From Cladocopium goreaui (Eukaryota; Sar; Dinophyceae; Suessiales; Symbiodiniaceae), in assembly GCA_947184155.2 (NCBI GenBank), contig CAMXCT020006579.1, positions 1 to 64,000 of the forward strand: a stretch of DNA of 64,000 nucleotides. Reading direction: 5' to 3'. A program made the translations under genes and the position numbers. Positions 51,318 to 63,230 of this stretch are shown piece by piece (within the stretch, counting starts at the first letter, position 1; each line of letters starts with the position of its first letter). The notes beneath the pieces were generated by a model. It was not told where the DNA came from. It made no database searches and worked only from the letters and a program-made list of their open reading frames with translations.

Positions 51318-54178
51318 TTACGCACAAAGACTTTGGGTCAGCGCACCTCCCAACATGGAATCCGCAAACCGCTTCAATGCTTCCACTTCACGTAGCACAT
51401 CCTCGCTGTTGAACTCCAGGAGCTTTTGGAACTCTCGAGCTGAGACCTCGCCATCAAAGTTCCGGTCGAGCAAGGAGAAGACTGAGCGCATCACTCGCAT
51501 CTCGCAAGGATAGCCCAATGCCTGAGCTCCTTCAAAGAAGGCCTTGCGACTTAAGCCTCCTTCAGTTGCTCCCATAGCTTTGAAGACTTTCCGAAAGACT
51601 TCAGTGGTGCGGCCAAAGCCTTCAAAGAGCCAGCCCTGGAAGTGTTCCAAGCGCCGCAAAGCCAGCACAGCACCATGGAGATTCAAACTCAAAAAGTCTG
51701 CTAATTCAATAGCATCACCATCGGGACAAAGGGTTCCAAAAACTGCTGCCCGTGAATCCTGGTCATTTTCAGACAACCAAGTCTTCAATGGTTGGCCACG
51801 GTCCCCCGGATTCACCAAAGGTCGCCCGGACGTCTGTGCGCTCTCGTCCAAAGATCGGAAGAAGTTCCCAAATTCCTCCTGAGTGACCCGTCCTGCGCCA
51901 GCAGTGGCACTAAGTGCCTCGTAGGCCTTGCTTAAATTGCCAAAATTTCGGACCAATGCCTCCCGCAAATCCTCTAGGATCTCTGGTGCTGCAAAGGGAC
52001 TACCATAGGTCTCCAAGCGTCGCATATCATCTACTGAGACCAAGCCATCTGCATCTCGATCAATGAATCGGAAGTCAGTAAGAATTTCGTCCACTGGCAG
52101 TCCTTGACGCCGCAACTCCCGCTCGAAGGCGTGGTATGGCAGGTGATCTGGACGACACCGAAGTCCACGCAAGGCAGGTGACTCTGGGTCAACCACACCA
52201 AAGATTAACGAAGACTCTGGCAGTGACTTGTGTGATTCAAAGGGCCGGATTTGCTGGCCAAAGGGTGTATAGCAACAGTCCTTGACCACAAACATAGGCA
52301 CAATTATTCTTGTCACTTTCCTTTCCATGCTCTTGCTTCCTCGGGACTCACGCAGAATGAAGCTGGGCCCTGACTTGGGAGACTCCAAGATCAGCACGTC
52401 AGACTCTACGCTCCACAATGCCTTGGAGGTTGCCCGGAGCGACCTGCCTTGGACAGATTCTTTGTAGTCACACTTGCCATCCACATGTAGCTTCATGTCG
52501 AGCCTCTTGTAGAAATAGTCTTTGGACTGCCCGACCTCATAGAAGTAGCATCCAGGTTTCACTGCACAGGTTTGAAAAATGGCAAAGGTTCCGTCGTCAG
52601 ATGGTAGGCCACGTGCAGCTGGAAGACTGCGAAGGCCTTGAAGAAATGCATCTGGACCCTCAGCCACCTGTGCAGCTACCGATGGCTGATCCCATCCAAT
52701 TTCAGCAGGTCGAGGTAGAGAGGTGGTGATTCCACGCTCAATCCCGAAAAGTCGGGGAGCCGCAGGTTTTTGTTCAGGATTTGCTTGCACAGGGGGGGCA
52801 TTGGCCAAGCTCAACAAGGCATGAATTGGAGTTCTGAGGAAGTATGCACGTGGGTCAGTGGCATTTGCCCCAGTCGCCCCAGCAGCTGCTGCCCCAGCAT
52901 CTTTCTCACCTGCCTGTGGTGCCTCGGCCTTGCTTTCCGTGTGCCTCTCCGTGGCGGTGGCATCCCAAGCTGTGTTGAAAGTGGAGTCCAGGGCGCTGCT
53001 GAGCACCGCAGCTTCCCGAGATTCGCCACGTTTGGGGAGGATGCTGGTGGGAACACCCTCCTCAAGCAGCTGAAGTCGAAGAAGGTGCCCTCCTCTCGGG
53101 ACGCATTCAGCCAAGGAGATTGGTGCATCAAAGTCGGACTCCAGTTCAGCCAAAGAAACAAAGATGGGTTCAGCATAGCTGACCTCTGGCAATAGCTCAG
53201 CGTTCAGTTTCGTCAGCTGCAAGTGCGCACCATTTTGGGTGGGACCCTCTGCATGGATCACTACTTGCCCATTGATCACTTGCCATTTTCCAGCAGCCTC
53301 AACACTACGGGAGCCATCTGGCGAAATAGCACAGTACGCAGCCCTGCCATCGCTGAACAGGGCAACGCAACGGGCACTAAAGAGACAACTGGCTGAAGTG
53401 GCAGAAGTCTCAGCTTCGCCACCAATGCTAACCAAGTGAAGGCGTTGGACATAGACCCCGCAAGTCACCTTGACGTCCTTGGCGGACTCAAATTGTCTCT
53501 CAGCCTCCTTGGTTTCGGCAACCAGCGGCTCACACTGGTCCAGTGGGTTCCCAGAGACCAACACACCGCAGAGATGCCCGAAATCTGCTGCCATCACAAC
53601 GGTTAGGAGCTCGGCATCACGGATCTGAGCAATTTCGGCCAACTTGCTACGGATATGCCCCAGAGCTGCTACCTGACATAGGTTCTCATTGTCCGTCACC
53701 AACAAGGGTGGCCATCTTCCACTTCTGGTTGCTGACAGGCTGACGTCCAATAAGGTACCAGCATCCACCCAAAAAGCTTCTCTTTCTGCCATGGTATAAG
53801 GTGGAGGCACCTTTGGCAAACCTGACTGCAGCATCGGTTGCCATCGCTTCCAGCCTCCTACTTCCAGCTTCTGATGCCGGCGTCTTGGACGCTGGCTGGC
53901 CTGACAACATGTTAAAACATCATTCTTCTCCTCGGATGTGCTTTTAAGATGGCCAGAAACAAGAATTAAGAACACTTAAGAACACATTCACATTCCCCAC
54001 AGATTCCGAAGATTCCCCTAACCGTGGCTTTATCCAATGGGGAAAAAACACCGACTCAGCAAATTGAAGTCTCCTGCTCGCCCTGGCAATACACTAGGAC
54101 CAGCTGCTCGTCCTCAGCCGGTGACGCCACCTTTTCCTCGATGGAAAGCAGCCGCCCGGCATTGGTAGGGCTAGCCAT
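51318..54178 (-). CDS. large EF-hand calcium-binding protein (2 exons)
   Basis: Exon 1, 54074-54178, starts MASPTNAGRLLSIEEKVASP. Exon 2, 51318-53900, is a single 861-codon exon including the stop, giving about 895 residues. The intron between starts GA and keeps phase. A basic RRRHQKLEVGGWKRW segment opens exon 2. Two canonical EF-hand loops are visible, DRDADGLVSVDD near residue 649 and DRNFDGEVSARE near 847, with degenerate modules between (LCPDGDAIELADF). The middle is Ala/Pro-rich. Calcium sensing or binding is expected; the partner is unknown. A 2.6-kb exon stands out in a window where most exons are under 150 bases. Confidence 0.85.
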
Positions 54179-54595
54179 GGGAAGCCATCAGTGCCTTTGG
54201 CAGTACTGGCAACGGAGAGAAGAATGCAAAGTGTGTCTGTGCAAATCGTAGGTTTTGGGGTTGAGATACTTGCGCATCTCTACGTATTGAAACAAAGACA
54301 TAGTGATGTCCCAGACCGGGCCTACGCCCGTTCTAGCCAGAAAATGTATGAACATGTTATAAGTCGAAAAACTACCCTTTCTTGTGTCCTCATGAGGTGA
54401 AAAGGCGGCAGCACGTTCAAAGCTGGCAGAGCACCCCAATGAGTGACTAGTGACAAAGCCGCACCTCGGTACAGTACAGAGTGCAACATTCAGACATTTA
54501 GAGTCCAACCCTGTGCCTTGTGCTCGTGATGCGAAAACTCGTCCCGGGGAGGGTTAAAACTCAACCTGAGTAGCACAAAACCACTGCCAGCTCAC

Positions 54596-54720
54596 TTGAG
54601 ACGATTCCTGTTCTCCTGAGGAAAAACTCCAACGCTTGGCGGCTTGGCGCTTGACAACTTCACACAGTCGCACCCCTTCTCCATTTATGTCCCAATGAAA
54701 ATTACTAGCTGCTACTGTAG
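54596..54720 (-). CDS. internal exon, unknown
   Basis: Forty-one codons in phase between a TTTCAG acceptor and a GTGAGC donor read NFHWDINGEGVRLCEVVKRQ then AAKRWSFSSGEQESSQ. Not recognised. Confidence 0.55.
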
Positions 54721-55235
54721 CTGAAAGCCAGATAGCATGGAAGGATGGAACAGCACACTGTTTGCTCAAGTGGCAAGCTTTTTGGCAATGCTTGGTAGAT
54801 GAGGGCGAAGTCCATGTCACTTGTTGCCACTTGCAAGTCGTACATGAAGCTACCTGACAAATCTGGGAACGTCAGTCAATTGGCTCGTCAAGTACCAATT
54901 CAAAAGATTCAGCATGCATAGAGACCACGTGCCATGGGCAATGGGAAGAATTGTGCCCATTGGGTTTGGGATAGTTTCAACATGTTTCAACATGTTCCAA
55001 CATGTTCCAACCCCGCCCACCTGTCTGTGCGAGGAAGACCAATTCCGAGCCAGCAGGGATGACACCTTCCTTGGATGCAGCTATACAGGTCCTACAGGTC
55101 CTACGGGTCCTACGGGTCCTAGTCAGGTCCCCAAAGGATCTACATAGCCTCTGTCGCATCCACGTCACTTTACACAACGCCAAAGGTGCCAGACACTCCC
55201 AAACATCATGGCATGAGTCAGCATTGGTTGGTCAC

Positions 55236-55432
55236 TTCAAGGTCTTTGTCGAAGACCTTCTGTAGGTTGAAAGATGTTGAAAGAATTTGAAGCACATCCA
55301 ACGAGTGCAATGAGGAGCTGTCAGTTTTGGCCAAGATTCGACTAATTTCATTGCCTCTGCTGACTCCTTCCAAAGAATCAGCATGAATCAGCGCAACAGA
55401 AGGCAAGCAGAAACCGCCTTTGCCTCCTGCCT
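55236..55432 (-). CDS. internal exon, unknown
   Basis: Minus strand, TTGCAG acceptor to GTGACC donor, 65 codons in phase. Motifs are GGFCLPSVALIHADSLEG and SLHSLDVLQILSTSFNLQKV. Not recognised. A neighbouring minus reading at 55,020-55,085 (EGVIPAGSELVFLAQT) may be the next exon. Confidence 0.55.
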
Positions 55433-56236
55433 CTGCAAACTATCTTTGGACAAAGCTGGCTTTCAACCACACACGGTTCCCCAAGAGCTGTTATATGCAC
55501 TTGACTTGTCCGGAAATGGGTTCCCAAAAAATGAAACACATTTCACATCACAATATGACCATATACCGTAGCCCTACTAAATGTCCAAAGGATACAGGAA
55601 GAACACACATAAATTATAAAAAAACTCGCGCCCATAGCAAGTGCCTCCCATGAACGTGAAAACGCTCGGCCAGCTACACCCAAAATGAAAATACATGGGG
55701 GTTATCATCATTTTCCCATTGAAATTGCATTACTTGCATATGTTTGCGGTATACATGAGGAATTCCATGGTGAATGGTGGGCAATTACAATTTTCATGGG
55801 TATACCGGTAATTACCGGTATACCCCTTTGAATGCCCCACTTTTTGGACCCAAATTTGTCCGCCCCAGTCCTGATCCGCCAGACCAGTGCTGGCCTCGGC
55901 AAGTGAAGGGCCTTTTTTTGCCAGTCTCCTGAGCCGGAGTCAAGCGAAACAACGACAAGTAGAATGACCCAATCAAACACAAGATTGCACAATGATAGTA
56001 AGAATATGTAAGAATAATAGTCGTGGTGATGATGGGGATGACGACGACAGTGACAGTCGATAATGATAAGCGCCGTGATAATGATGATACATTCTTATGT
56101 TCATGTTTATGTATATGCAAAAACCATCCCAAAAAACACATTAATAGTGCATAGTCAAATGCAATGGGCAGGGTGAGTGATACGCACTGCTGATGATGCA
56201 TGGCCGATCGATGCTTCTGAAATCTTCTGAATGATC

Positions 56237-56776
56237 CTCGGCAAGTAGCATTTGCCATTCACGTAGGGCATCGCACTGCACATCAACAGTTTGCAAGCTT
56301 TGCTTGAACGCCTCCTCAGCCCGCAGGTGGAATACCAAACAAGAACACTGAACATTGCTGAAGGAGGGCGATCATCCGAAAAATGAACAGACGTATAAGA
56401 ATGCTGTAGGCTCAAGTGCAAATTCATGGGCCAACAGATTGGATGGCCAATCCGATCACCGGCTGAGTAGTCGACATATTCGCTGTCGCGAAGCTTTTCA
56501 CACCAAAGGTCCAAACACTTGAGCTTGGGCAAGGGAGCTTCTGCAGCAGCCTGGGATCTGGGAAATGCAGATTTGACTGGTTGATCTGACTATTTTGGAG
56601 TGGTTAGTGCTTAACCAAGGTTAACAAGGTTAACAACCCCAATTCTGGCATTTCTAGTTTTCTTGACCCAAACATCCCTAACTATCCCCAACTCATATCC
56701 AGTCACACCCATGTCACCATTCACCCAAGGCGCTGCCGAAAGCCTCTGCAGCAGCTCCTTCCATGCTGCTACAGAC
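56237..56776 (-). CDS. three exons of an unknown gene
   Basis: Exons 56725-56776 (SVAAWKELLQRLSAAPW, GT donor), 56460-56550 (LPKLKCLDLWCEKLRDSEYV, GT donor) and 56237-56314 (EAFKQSLQTVDVQCDALREW, GA donor) each have clean AG acceptors. An exon further 5' near 56,810-56,890 reads INAMEQSGEWQLGLYN, which is reminiscent of a PPR helix but too short to claim. Confidence 0.5.
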
Positions 56777-57133
56777 CTAGGAATTTTGGCCACGAAGCTA
56801 GGTCACATCATGCTTTCCATGATCTTCCGTGTTGTACAGGCCCAGCTGCCATTCCCCGGACTGCTCCATAGCATTGATTTGTGCCGTGTCCTCTTAATTG
56901 CAGGAAAGAAACACCGCATGCAAACGTGGATATATAAGCATTAGCATTTTCTGTCAGAATTGTTTGGCTCCTGGTCCGATGATGCTCGCTTTGCCAGCAA
57001 AGGAATGGTCCTTGCAAATCAAACACCGGAGCAGCTTCTGTGGGCTGAAACTCTTCGATTGCTTACTAATTTTGCTGCAACTGTATCCCATTCTATCCAT
57101 ATGATTCTCACATTTTACGTTTGAACTCCCCAC

Positions 57134-57228
57134 AATGAATGGGTGGACTTCAAGAGTGACTTCACAATCCAACAGGCTCAGGCACTGCATAGCCACCGGA
57201 GTCAAGTTCCCGGGCTGATATCCAGATC
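57134..57228 (-). CDS. possible internal exon
   Basis: From a TTGCAG acceptor to a GTGGGG donor, the minus strand reads SGYQPGNLTPVAMQCLSLLD then CEVTLEVHPFI. Thirty-one codons in phase; not recognised. Confidence 0.45.
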
Positions 57229-57599
57229 CTGCAAGAACCATCCATCCAGAACATTCCAGAACAACTTTTTGCAGTTGGGGTTATAACTGGGCATACCCAT
57301 AGTAATTAGCATAAGCACTATACCTATGGTCATATAATATGGTTGTACATATAACATCATATAACTATATATATACATACATCCAATCACTAATACCACC
57401 ACTGCAACCCCAAGATACCCCAAGTAGGTTGGTTGAATATGACGTGAATACCATTGAAATACCATGGAAATACCAATCAAATACCATTGAAATAGCATTG
57501 AAATACCGTTGAATGCTGTCCTTTTTCTGCGTGATTGGATCTCTTGTCATTCTCCCCTTTGGGAAGCAAGGAGTTTGCAGCTCCCAAGCAGGCTTTCAT

Positions 57600-57690
57600 G
57601 TACGGCTTGGTCGCAGTGATATGATCAGGTGCAAGTGCCTCGGAAGACCGACAACAACTCCCACTGAAGCCAAGTTTGTTTTTTGCCGGG
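57600..57690 (-). CDS. possible exon
   Basis: The minus strand reads SEALAPDHITATKPYMKACL then GAANSLLPKG across this interval into about 57,560. Edges are not fixed. Confidence 0.35.
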
Positions 57691-57891
57691 AGTTGGAAGC
57701 TAAAATCCCAAACAGAACAAGCAAATCAACTTCAGCCAGGGATTCAGAAACACAATCGAACAAAGCAAACACATGCAACAAACCACATACAAAAACAATA
57801 TATATATATATGAGAGTGGTGGCAATGCGTGTCCGGACGTGGTTCGACGCTGATACGCTGAGTAGCTGAAAGGTTACAACCTTGCAAGAGT

Positions 57892-58125
57892 ATTACGCTG
57901 ATACGCTGTTACGCTGATACGCTGTTACGCTGATACGCTGTTACGCTGATACGCTGGTACGCTGATACGCTGATACGCTGATACGCTGATACGCTGGTAC
58001 GCTGATACGCTGATACGCTGATACGCTGATACGCTGTTACGCTGCTACGCTGATACGCTGATACGCTGTTATGCTGTTACGCTGATACGCTGTTAAGCTG
58101 ATACGCTGTTACACTGATACGGTGT
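57892..58125. repeat. 10-bp minisatellite TACGCTGATA / TACGCTGTTA
   Basis: About 23 units alternate between two single-base variants, in places giving a 20-bp higher-order pattern. Confidence 0.95.
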
Positions 58126-58231
58126 AACCGGTGTAACCGGTGTAGCGCAAAATGCTGGACACTACTTGCGCCTGCAATGATATGTATATATATATATTAA
58201 TATTATTAAAAAAAAAACATGTCAGGTAAGC

Positions 58232-58403
58232 AGCCTCTGCAAGTGATGCTTTCAGCTCCCACCACTCATCAGTCGCATGTAAGACTTCAGCTGAATCGGG
58301 TGCATGACGAAATGTTTCCACTGCTGATGGCACGCCTTTTTGTAGCAAACTTCTGAAGTCCAGTAACTCGTGGTAATTCACCTCAAGCGTGTCGCCAAGA
58401 TCT
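58232..58403 (-). CDS. internal exon, unknown
   Basis: Minus strand, AAAAAG acceptor to probable GC donor, 57 codons in phase: DLGDTLEVNYHELLDFRSLL, AVETFRHAPDSAEVLHATDE, WWELKASLAEAA. Coding character is strong; no family is recognised. Confidence 0.6.
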
Positions 58404-58686
58404 CTTTTTGGACCAAGTTGACAGCACCAGCACGTGTTGAACACATCAAAGAAATTCACAGGGAATTCACGGAACTACAAGGAAAGGGGCGAAGAAGTGG
58501 GCACAGCTGTGAAGGTTGATGTGACACGACAGAACCATTCTCTCTTTGTGGTCCCTGACCAAGCTAGGAGCAGCGCAGTCAAATCCAGAGTAGAATCCTG
58601 GCAGTTCCAAGCTACTAGTAACTTGAACGCATTGACAAGCATGGTGTTGCATTCTGTTGCATGCATATACATATAACTGGTGAGAT

Positions 58687-58941
58687 ATGGTGAGATCGAT
58701 AGAAGGCGCAGGTTTTTCTCCCGCAGAAGCATCAAAAGCTCATGGCAAGTCCACCAAAGCTGACCATTTTGTCTTTACTTTGTCGTCCCGAATGGGCAAG
58801 GTAAAAGGCTGGAGCTATGCGGCCAAAATGGCTCAGTTCCACATGGTCTGGCTGTGTCTAGCTCGAGGCTTCGAATTTCAAAAGGGAAAACTCGAACGGA
58901 AACCGGTGACGGAAACCGGTGACGTGCGGAGGGAAGAGTAG
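58687..58941 (+). CDS. possible plus-strand exon
   Basis: The plus strand reads GKSTKADHFVFTLSSRMGKV and ends in a stop. The minus strand is partly open as well, so this is weak. Confidence 0.25.
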   Translation: MVRSIEGAGFSPAEASKAHGKSTKADHFVFTLSSRMGKVKGWSYAAKMAQFHMVWLCLARGFEFQKGKLERKPVTETGDVRREE

Positions 58942-59149
58942 GACGTCACCCATTAGGACTGCACACCAAGATCCTTCAGCAATCAAGTGTACCAATATGA
59001 CAATATGAATTTGAGATGTTGCTCAATAAAGAATGACTCCCGATTAACGGTGGAGACTATCCGCGACTTGAATCTTACCAGTTGATGTTCTTCTTAAGCA
59101 TTTGTTATCTATTTGGGGGCGAGCAGTCCTCTGGTTAGCTGGCCTCGTG

Positions 59150-59400
59150 GTGAAACCCTAAGTCAGTCATGCGTACATTCCAGGAGTTTTTTTTTGCCTC
59201 CTGTCCAAAAAAGTATGCACGCGTCAAGAGCTCATGCTGAGAAGCGGCCAATGAATAGTGTTCGATTCGTTCGAGGTGTTGCCATGTTGCTATCGGCGCT
59301 CCCATGTGGATCCGCAGGAAACGGCGACTTCGCCATGAAATGGTCCACACGTCGAGGGGAGACAGGCGCAGACCCACCTGCAGGTCACAATGTTTGTCAC
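59150..59400 (-). CDS. possible exon, orientation unsure
   Basis: The minus strand reads IHMGAPIATWQHLERIEHYS then LAASQHELLTRAYFFGQEAK. The plus strand is also open. It lies just 3' of the Mei2-like gene. Confidence 0.3.
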
Positions 59401-59607
59401 TGCATGTGGGGTCCCATGTCACTGCTCTTGGTGGGTGAAAATATGTGAAAATGGTGAAAGGAGTGTTGACATGCTCGTCTGTTGCAAAAAGTCTGTCGCT
59501 TGTGCAACGAAAAAAATGCCCTTGGCGTAACGAAGAAAGGAGGGCGATTCAGTTCCAGCCCATTTCGACAATATATGACAATATACCGTAGACATCCGTA
59601 GACTCGT

Positions 59608-61948
59608 TTAGACCTTGGGGAAACGGGTGAGATATGATTTGCAGCCACCACCAGCCGCACCTTGGGTTCGCTCATCATCTTCGTGCGACTCCTGACGCTG
59701 GTAAGCATAGGGTTGATAGCCTGAATGAGCGTAGGCCTGGCTGGGCCCAGCTGAGGGTGCCGGTGGTGCCGGCGGAGGATAGGACGACAACAGCACGGAG
59801 AGAGCTTCCTCAAAGTTTTTCCGGGCATGGGACAAACCCACGTTCCCAACAGCCGTATCCTCTGCTACAGCGCCAAGTGGGCCAAATGCCTCATCCAATG
59901 GCGCCAGGGGCGGCCAGTCTTCGAAGCCCCGCTCGCTAAGGCAAGCGGCTTCCGGTGGGCGCAGGGGCATCGCCATCGGCTTCGCCGGCGCCTGACTGCC
60001 CGAGGCTGTGCTGGCCGCTGGAGCGGCTCGAGAGCCATCCCCACCCTGAATTGAGCACAGCAAAGCACTCGCTTCTGAAATGTCCATCCTAACCTCATTG
60101 TGAATCACGATCGGCCGATACTGGTTGTTTCTGGAGTGGGCCACAGCGCGATTTGAAAAATGCCGGATGTTCTCAATGAAGCCCTGCACATGAGCTAAGG
60201 AAACTCTGGCTAATTTCTGGCTGGAATGATGCTTGAAGGCATGGTTGGCAAACTCCGTCATGAACCTCTCCAACTCCTGCACCCAAGGGGTTCAAAACAT
60301 CAAGTTCTCCCTGAGACTAGCACCTTGAGGAAAAAACACACACCAACACAGTCAGTTTCAACCCGCCTCAGTTGTGAGAAAGTTGATGAAGGCATAGCCT
60401 ACATTGGTGCGATTTTGCGTGTCCATGGGCAGGTAGAAAAAGTCATAGCTGCCTTTGAATCCCGCAAGGTCGATCTCCTCCAAGAGGCTCGCCTGTGAGT
60501 AGCGGTTTGGAATGTTTCGGAGCATGACCGTCGTCTTCACCCGGTCTCCTTGTCCACCTTGGCTTAACAAGCGATGGCAAGACCAACCTCACATCACGAT
60601 ATCATGATGGATCATATCATACCATGGCATATATCAGATATATGATATCAAATATCAGATATCATATCATATATAATGCGTCGTAAATCCCATAGCATGT
60701 ATCATACAGCATGTATCGTATCAATGTGTCGTTTTATTGTTTACTATTCTGTATGATTATAGCTATGTATAGCTATGTAATGTTATGTGCATAAATCTGT
60801 GATCACGTCCTCAAGTCACATTGCACCTCAAATTTTCATGATAAACCACAGTGCCCTTCATGGCTGGCGAGCGGCTGTGAACTAGATCCACGCTCTTTGG
60901 CACGCTCACTGAGTGATAAGGCCTGAAGCCCTTCTCTGTCTGCTGCCGCCGCCTAGACTTCTTTTTGTCGTCACTCGCCATGGCACCGAACTTCCGGTTT
61001 GGTGCTTGAGAACATGCGTTGCGTCCATGCAGAATGTCTGAGTGACTTTGCAACATTGACCAAATACCACGCCCAAATTACGTCAAGAGTCAGCAACAGC
61101 TGGAAAATGCGGACACTATGGGATGGCAATGGAGACAAAACCATTGCAAACCTGTCTTCACACACGGCAAAGTCATCAAACTCAACACTGAAAGCTCTTT
61201 CCATCTCTTTCCCGCCTCATCCGGAAGTTGCAGCCGGATCTGCCGTGCCTTCTGTTGCACCTGGCGACTTCCCTGCTCTAAGTCCTGCCGGTCGAAAATC
61301 CTTTCAAAATCCAATGGATTGTAATCATCTTAACAGATCTCACCATACCAAATCGCCATGAACCTTGCGATAACTTGATGGATTTTCTATGGTTTTGTGG
61401 TAGTTTCCCTATGTTTGGAGCCAGGATTTCGCTCCTGCAAAGCACTCACCACCGTGCTGTCCAAGCGCTCGGAAGCTGAAACGCTTCGGATGGCGATGGC
61501 CACCAAGCCACCCTTGGATTCTGGCTCAATGATGGAGCACAACACTTTTAATCGACGCTTGAAAACCATAGGAAAATGGTGGTTTAATGGGATTTAATGG
61601 ATGATTACCCTCTGGTAATGACTAACATAGCGAACTGGAAAGATCCACCATTTTGAGTGGGAAAATCCACTATCAATCACCATTTTCAATAGCAAACTGT
61701 TAAATTACCAGAGGGTAAAATCATGAGCAAAGACAAATCCTCCACAAGGCCAAGTCTCCAATATTATCCTGAAAGGAAGCATGGTCTCCCAAAATCCGCC
61801 TTTAGAATTCTTTAGATGTGAGACGATGTGAGTATCTCCTGGAAAGTCCGAGTCGTACTCCACCTGCCTCCCGTCCATCCGCCAAGGGAAACGTGTCAAG
61901 CGCTGCAAAAATGAGCCGAGGCAAACGGCTCTGCAGCTCCGCCGCTGC
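59608..61948 (-). CDS. Mei2-like RNA-binding protein (6 exons seen)
   Basis: Exons: 61864-61948, 61450-61544, 61222-61300, 60855-61004, 60367-60557, 59608-60276 (stop). All five junctions keep phase, with GT, GT, GA, GC and GC donors. Exon 60367-60557 holds the Mei2-type C-terminal RRM: TTVMLRNIPNRYSQASLL, AGFKGSYDFFYLPMD and the RNP1-like NVGYAFINF. The next exon completes it (ELERFMTEFANHAF and SRNNQYRPIVIHNE) and ends in a Pro/Ala-rich tail. Exon 61450-61544 carries LVAIAIRSVSASERLDSTV. Mei2 proteins bind RNA and control meiosis or development in yeast and plants; dinoflagellates keep many copies. The role here is inferred only. The 5' end lies beyond 61948. Confidence 0.88.
61604..61718. 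repeat. MITE-like inverted repeat inside a Mei2 intron
   Basis: TTACCCTCTGGTAAT at 61605-61619 is repeated in inverted form at 61704-61718, about 115 bases end to end. Both lie within the intron 61545-61863. Confidence 0.7.
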
Positions 61949-62078
61949 CTGGTATATTCTAACCACATATTGTGGTTTGCATAGACACATGCCCGTCCAA
62001 ATGTATATTATGTATAGAGTATGCATATGTATATATGTGTGTGTGTACAGATTCATGAGCACGTACAGACCACACATA

Positions 62079-62240
62079 CATATCTATCTATCTACCTACC
62101 TATCTACCTATCGATCTATCTAATCGATCTATCAAATCTATCTAATCTATCTAACCTATCTAATCTATCTAATCTAACTAATCTATCTATCTATCTATCT
62201 ATCTATCCATCCATCCATCCATCCATACCTCCTGACTAAG
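62079..62240. repeat. CTAT/CCTA/TCCA microsatellite
   Basis: Runs of CTAT, ATCTAAT and CCAT units. Confidence 0.95.
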
Positions 62241-62293
62241 TTATTCTATCAACCTCCACCTCAACCTCTATTTACTCCATTCTGGAAATTCAG

Positions 62294-62387
62294 GACCAGT
62301 ACATGGGCTTCAGCGAAGACCAGGAGAGGCACCGCGGACAGGTAGAGACAGTCAGAGAGTGGGCGCAGACAGCATGGAGCCAGACAG
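62294..62387 (+). CDS. plus-strand exon isolated between microsatellites
   Basis: An ATTCAG acceptor, 31 codons plus one base, and a GTGAGC donor frame the peptide DQYMGFSEDQERHRGQVETV then REWAQTAWSQT. It is Glu/Gln/Arg-rich and helical. It lies on the opposite strand to the neighbouring Mei2 gene, with CTAT repeats on both sides. Not recognised. Confidence 0.55.
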
Positions 62388-62429
62388 GTGAGCCTGGAAG
62401 TCAGCCAGCCGAGTGCCACAGGGATGCAG

Positions 62430-63230
62430 CTATTTATCTATCTATCTATCTTATCTTATCTGCCTATCTACCTACCTACCTATCTATCTATCAATCTAAT
62501 CTAATCTAATCTATAAAATCTAATCTAATCTAGTCTAGCCTAACCTAACCTAACCTAACCTATCTATCTATCTATCTAGCTACCCACCTATCTATCTATC
62601 TATCTACCTACCTATCTACCTACCTACCTACCTACCTATCTATCTATCTGTCTATCTATCTATCTATCTATCTTATCTATCTTATCTATCTAATCTATCT
62701 AACCTATCTATCTAATCTATCTACCTATCTACCTATCTATCTATCCATCCATCCATCTATTTATCTATCTGTCTATCTATCTATCTATCTATCTATCATT
62801 CTTATCTATCTATCATTCTTATCTATCTATCATTTTAATTTAATCTATCATTCTTATCTATCATTCTTATCTATCTATCTATCTATCTAATCTAATCTAA
62901 TCTAATCTAATCTAATCTATCTATCTATCATTCTTATCTATCTATCATTTTAATTTAATCTATCATTCTTATCTATCATTCTTATCTATCTATCTAACTA
63001 ATCTAACCTAATCTTATCTTATCTGATCTTATCTAATCTTACCTAGTCTTATCTAATCTTATCTGTCTATCTGTCCTATCCTATCCTATCCTATCCTATC
63101 CATCTATCTATCATTATCTGTCTATCTATCTATCTGTCTGTCTGTCTGTCTGTCCGTCCGTCCGTCCGTCCGTCCGTCCCTCCCTCCCTCCCTCCCTCCA
63201 TCCATCCATCCATCCATCCATCTACACACA
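62430..63230. repeat. long CTAT/CCTA/GTCC/CCAT microsatellite field
   Basis: About 800 bases of 4- and 5-base units (CTAT, CTAAT, CCTA, GTCT, GTCC, CTCC, CATC) change stepwise by single-base variants. Confidence 0.95.

Noticed and set aside
56808..56890. PPR-repeat gene from the INAMEQSGEWQLGL reading
   Set aside because: One partial helix-like match is not enough; neighbouring exons do not continue a 35-residue repeat.
58140..58200. Possible short RNA gene after the minisatellite
   Set aside because: No conserved fold or promoter motif could be seen; only TATA repeats and a poly-A stretch.
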